This document shows positions 63,162 through 64,000 of a stretch of 64,000 nt of DNA, piece after piece. The notes beneath the pieces were generated by a model, which did not search any database, was not told the DNA's origin, and saw only the letters and a program-made list of their open reading frames with translations. Source of the DNA: Lacticaseibacillus absianus (GTDB taxonomy: Bacteria; Bacillota; Bacilli; Lactobacillales; Lactobacillaceae); contig NZ_JABEKX010000003.1 in assembly GCF_013407595.1 (NCBI RefSeq), positions 186,001-250,000 of the forward strand. The letters are read 5' to 3'. Every line of letters starts with the position of its first letter. The stretch's first letter is position 1. The position numbers and the translations under genes are program-made.

Positions 63162-63766
63162 TGAATCTTTTTATCGCAGATACGCATTTTTTCCATGCCG
63201 ACCTGCTCGGCACGAACGACTTCGCCCCGCGGCCCTTCACGACAGTCGCAGCGATGAACGACGCACTGCGGTCGGCGTGGGCCGCGCGCGTGGACGACAA
63301 CGATGTGGTCTACCACCTCGGCGACATCGCGATGAACCCCGAACAGGTCCCGACCAACGCGGCGGTGCTCGCAGTGCTGCACGACCTGCCCGGCCGCATG
63401 GTGTTCATCAAAGGCAACCATGACTATCAGGCGTTGTTCAAGTTTTTGCGGGTCAACGATCCGGGCTGGCATGGCGAGCCGAAGTTTGCCTTTCACACCG
63501 TCGGGACGATCCTCAAGGACGACCACACGCAGTTCATCCTGTCGCATTATCCGATGATGCTTGGGATCACTAAGCAGACGTTGAACCTGCACGGGCACAT
63601 CCACCACAGTATGGTGCCGTGGGCCGAGAACCTGAATGTCGGCGTTGATGCCCCGGAGCGTGCGTTCCTCGACCCGGCGGTGCCATGGGGCAGTCCGCTG
63701 ACGGCTGCCGAGATCCACCAATTGGCCGCCAAGAAAAAGGCGTGGCTTGCCGCGCAGCAAAATTAG
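63161..63766 (+). CDS. Calcineurin-like metallophosphoesterase
   Basis: 201 residues. Metal motifs FIADTHFFHADL, HLGDIAMN, KGNHDYQ, LSHYPMM and LHGHIHHS are all in place, so it should be active. The substrate is unknown; related small enzymes act on nucleic acids or nucleotides. Its ATG shares one base with the yibF stop and has GGGAGG, hence the same operon. Confidence 0.88.
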   Translation: MNLFIADTHFFHADLLGTNDFAPRPFTTVAAMNDALRSAWAARVDDNDVVYHLGDIAMNPEQVPTNAAVLAVLHDLPGRMVFIKGNHDYQALFKFLRVNDPGWHGEPKFAFHTVGTILKDDHTQFILSHYPMMLGITKQTLNLHGHIHHSMVPWAENLNVGVDAPERAFLDPAVPWGSPLTAAEIHQLAAKKKAWLAAQQN

Positions 63767-63776
63767 ATTGGTCACA

Positions 63777-63805
63777 TTGATTTTTAATCAAAACTCCCGT
63801 AAACT
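63777..63805 (+). promoter_or_regulatory. Promoter of the last (partial) gene
   Basis: TTGATT (63777-63782), 17 bases, TAAACT (63800-63805), 28 bases before the start. Confidence 0.65.
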
Positions 63806-63833
63806 ATCAGTAAAACGTTTAGGGGGTGTGGCT

Positions 63834-64000
63834 ATGGATTCACGCGAAGAGGCTCAACTGCAGGCGCTTCGGCGCACCGTGCTGGCGGATAGTACACCGG
63901 ATAAAGTCAGCCAGGTCAACGGGCTGTTGACGCTGATGTTTCGCAAGCTCGAGGCGCAGGGGTTCTCGGCGGCTTACTTCCGCTACAGCTTCTGGCCACA
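63834..64000 (+). CDS. N-terminal part of an unrecognised protein (cut by window edge)
   Basis: ATG 63834 behind AGGGGGTG opens a frame that runs off the window. The 55 visible residues are hydrophilic and helical (DSREEAQLQALRRTV ... SQVNGLLTLMFRKLEAQGFS). Own promoter upstream. Not enough to assign a family. Confidence 0.75.
   Translation, partial: MDSREEAQLQALRRTVLADSTPDKVSQVNGLLTLMFRKLEAQGFSAAYFRYSFWP

Overview
This window is a chromosomal segment of a low-GC-phylum (Firmicutes) lactic acid bacterium with unusually GC-rich DNA (by eye about 60 percent). The gene order ruvA-ruvB-queA-tgt-yajC ... adhE-mntR-zwf-dinB and alaS-ireB-yqgF-yrzB-zapA-cvpA-mutS2-trxA-yslB-murI, together with maltose phosphorylase, PepV, PepQ next to ccpA, and a T-box in front of alaS, points to Lactobacillaceae, most likely the Lacticaseibacillus side of the family. 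The species cannot be named from the sequence alone.

Layout. 1-5.7 kb: end of an unknown gene, a DedA-like membrane protein, then Holliday-junction (ruvAB), queuosine (queA, tgt) and preprotein translocase (yajC) genes. 5.7-18.6 kb: a complete maltose/maltodextrin utilisation locus: two GH13 alpha-glucosidases, a neopullulanase-type GH13 enzyme, maltose phosphorylase, beta-phosphoglucomutase, the MalEFG ABC importer and a LacI-type regulator; no ATPase gene is present. CcpA-type cre sites lie in front of both transcription units. 18.9-29.7 kb: adhE, mntR, zwf, dinB, ytoI, nrnA, cshB and an orphan formylglycine-generating-enzyme-like protein. 29.7-34.1 kb: a variable island with a five-gene uncharacterised ABC-transporter cassette, flanked on both sides by several hundred bases without recognisable genes. 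34.1-44.4 kb: alaS with its T-box leader, then the conserved housekeeping cluster through mutS2, trxA, a fused murI-rdgB gene and a yfcE-type phosphodiesterase.

44.4-53.6 kb: an intact IS3-family (IS150-like) element carrying an A7 frameshift site, inserted exactly in the loop of a MITE-like palindrome. Then glpF, a DarB/CbpB-type CBS protein, DUF368, MscS, YtxG/YtxH stress-type proteins, and the divergent pepQ/ccpA pair. A second, intact copy of the palindromic element follows ccpA. 53.6-64 kb: PBP1A, a HAD nucleotidase, a single-domain biotin ligase, PepV, a secreted GDPD with a C-terminal wall/SLAP-like region, a YibE/YibF membrane pair and a metallophosphoesterase. The window ends inside an unrecognised gene.

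How it fits together. Maltodextrins enter through MalEFG, are trimmed by the GH13 enzymes and split phosphorolytically by MapA; PgmB feeds beta-glucose-1-phosphate into glycolysis. AdhE reoxidises NADH and Zwf supplies NADPH. CcpA, encoded at 52.3 kb, probably represses the maltose locus through the cre sites. Start codons were revised in many genes because the longest open frame runs upstream of a clear ribosome binding site.
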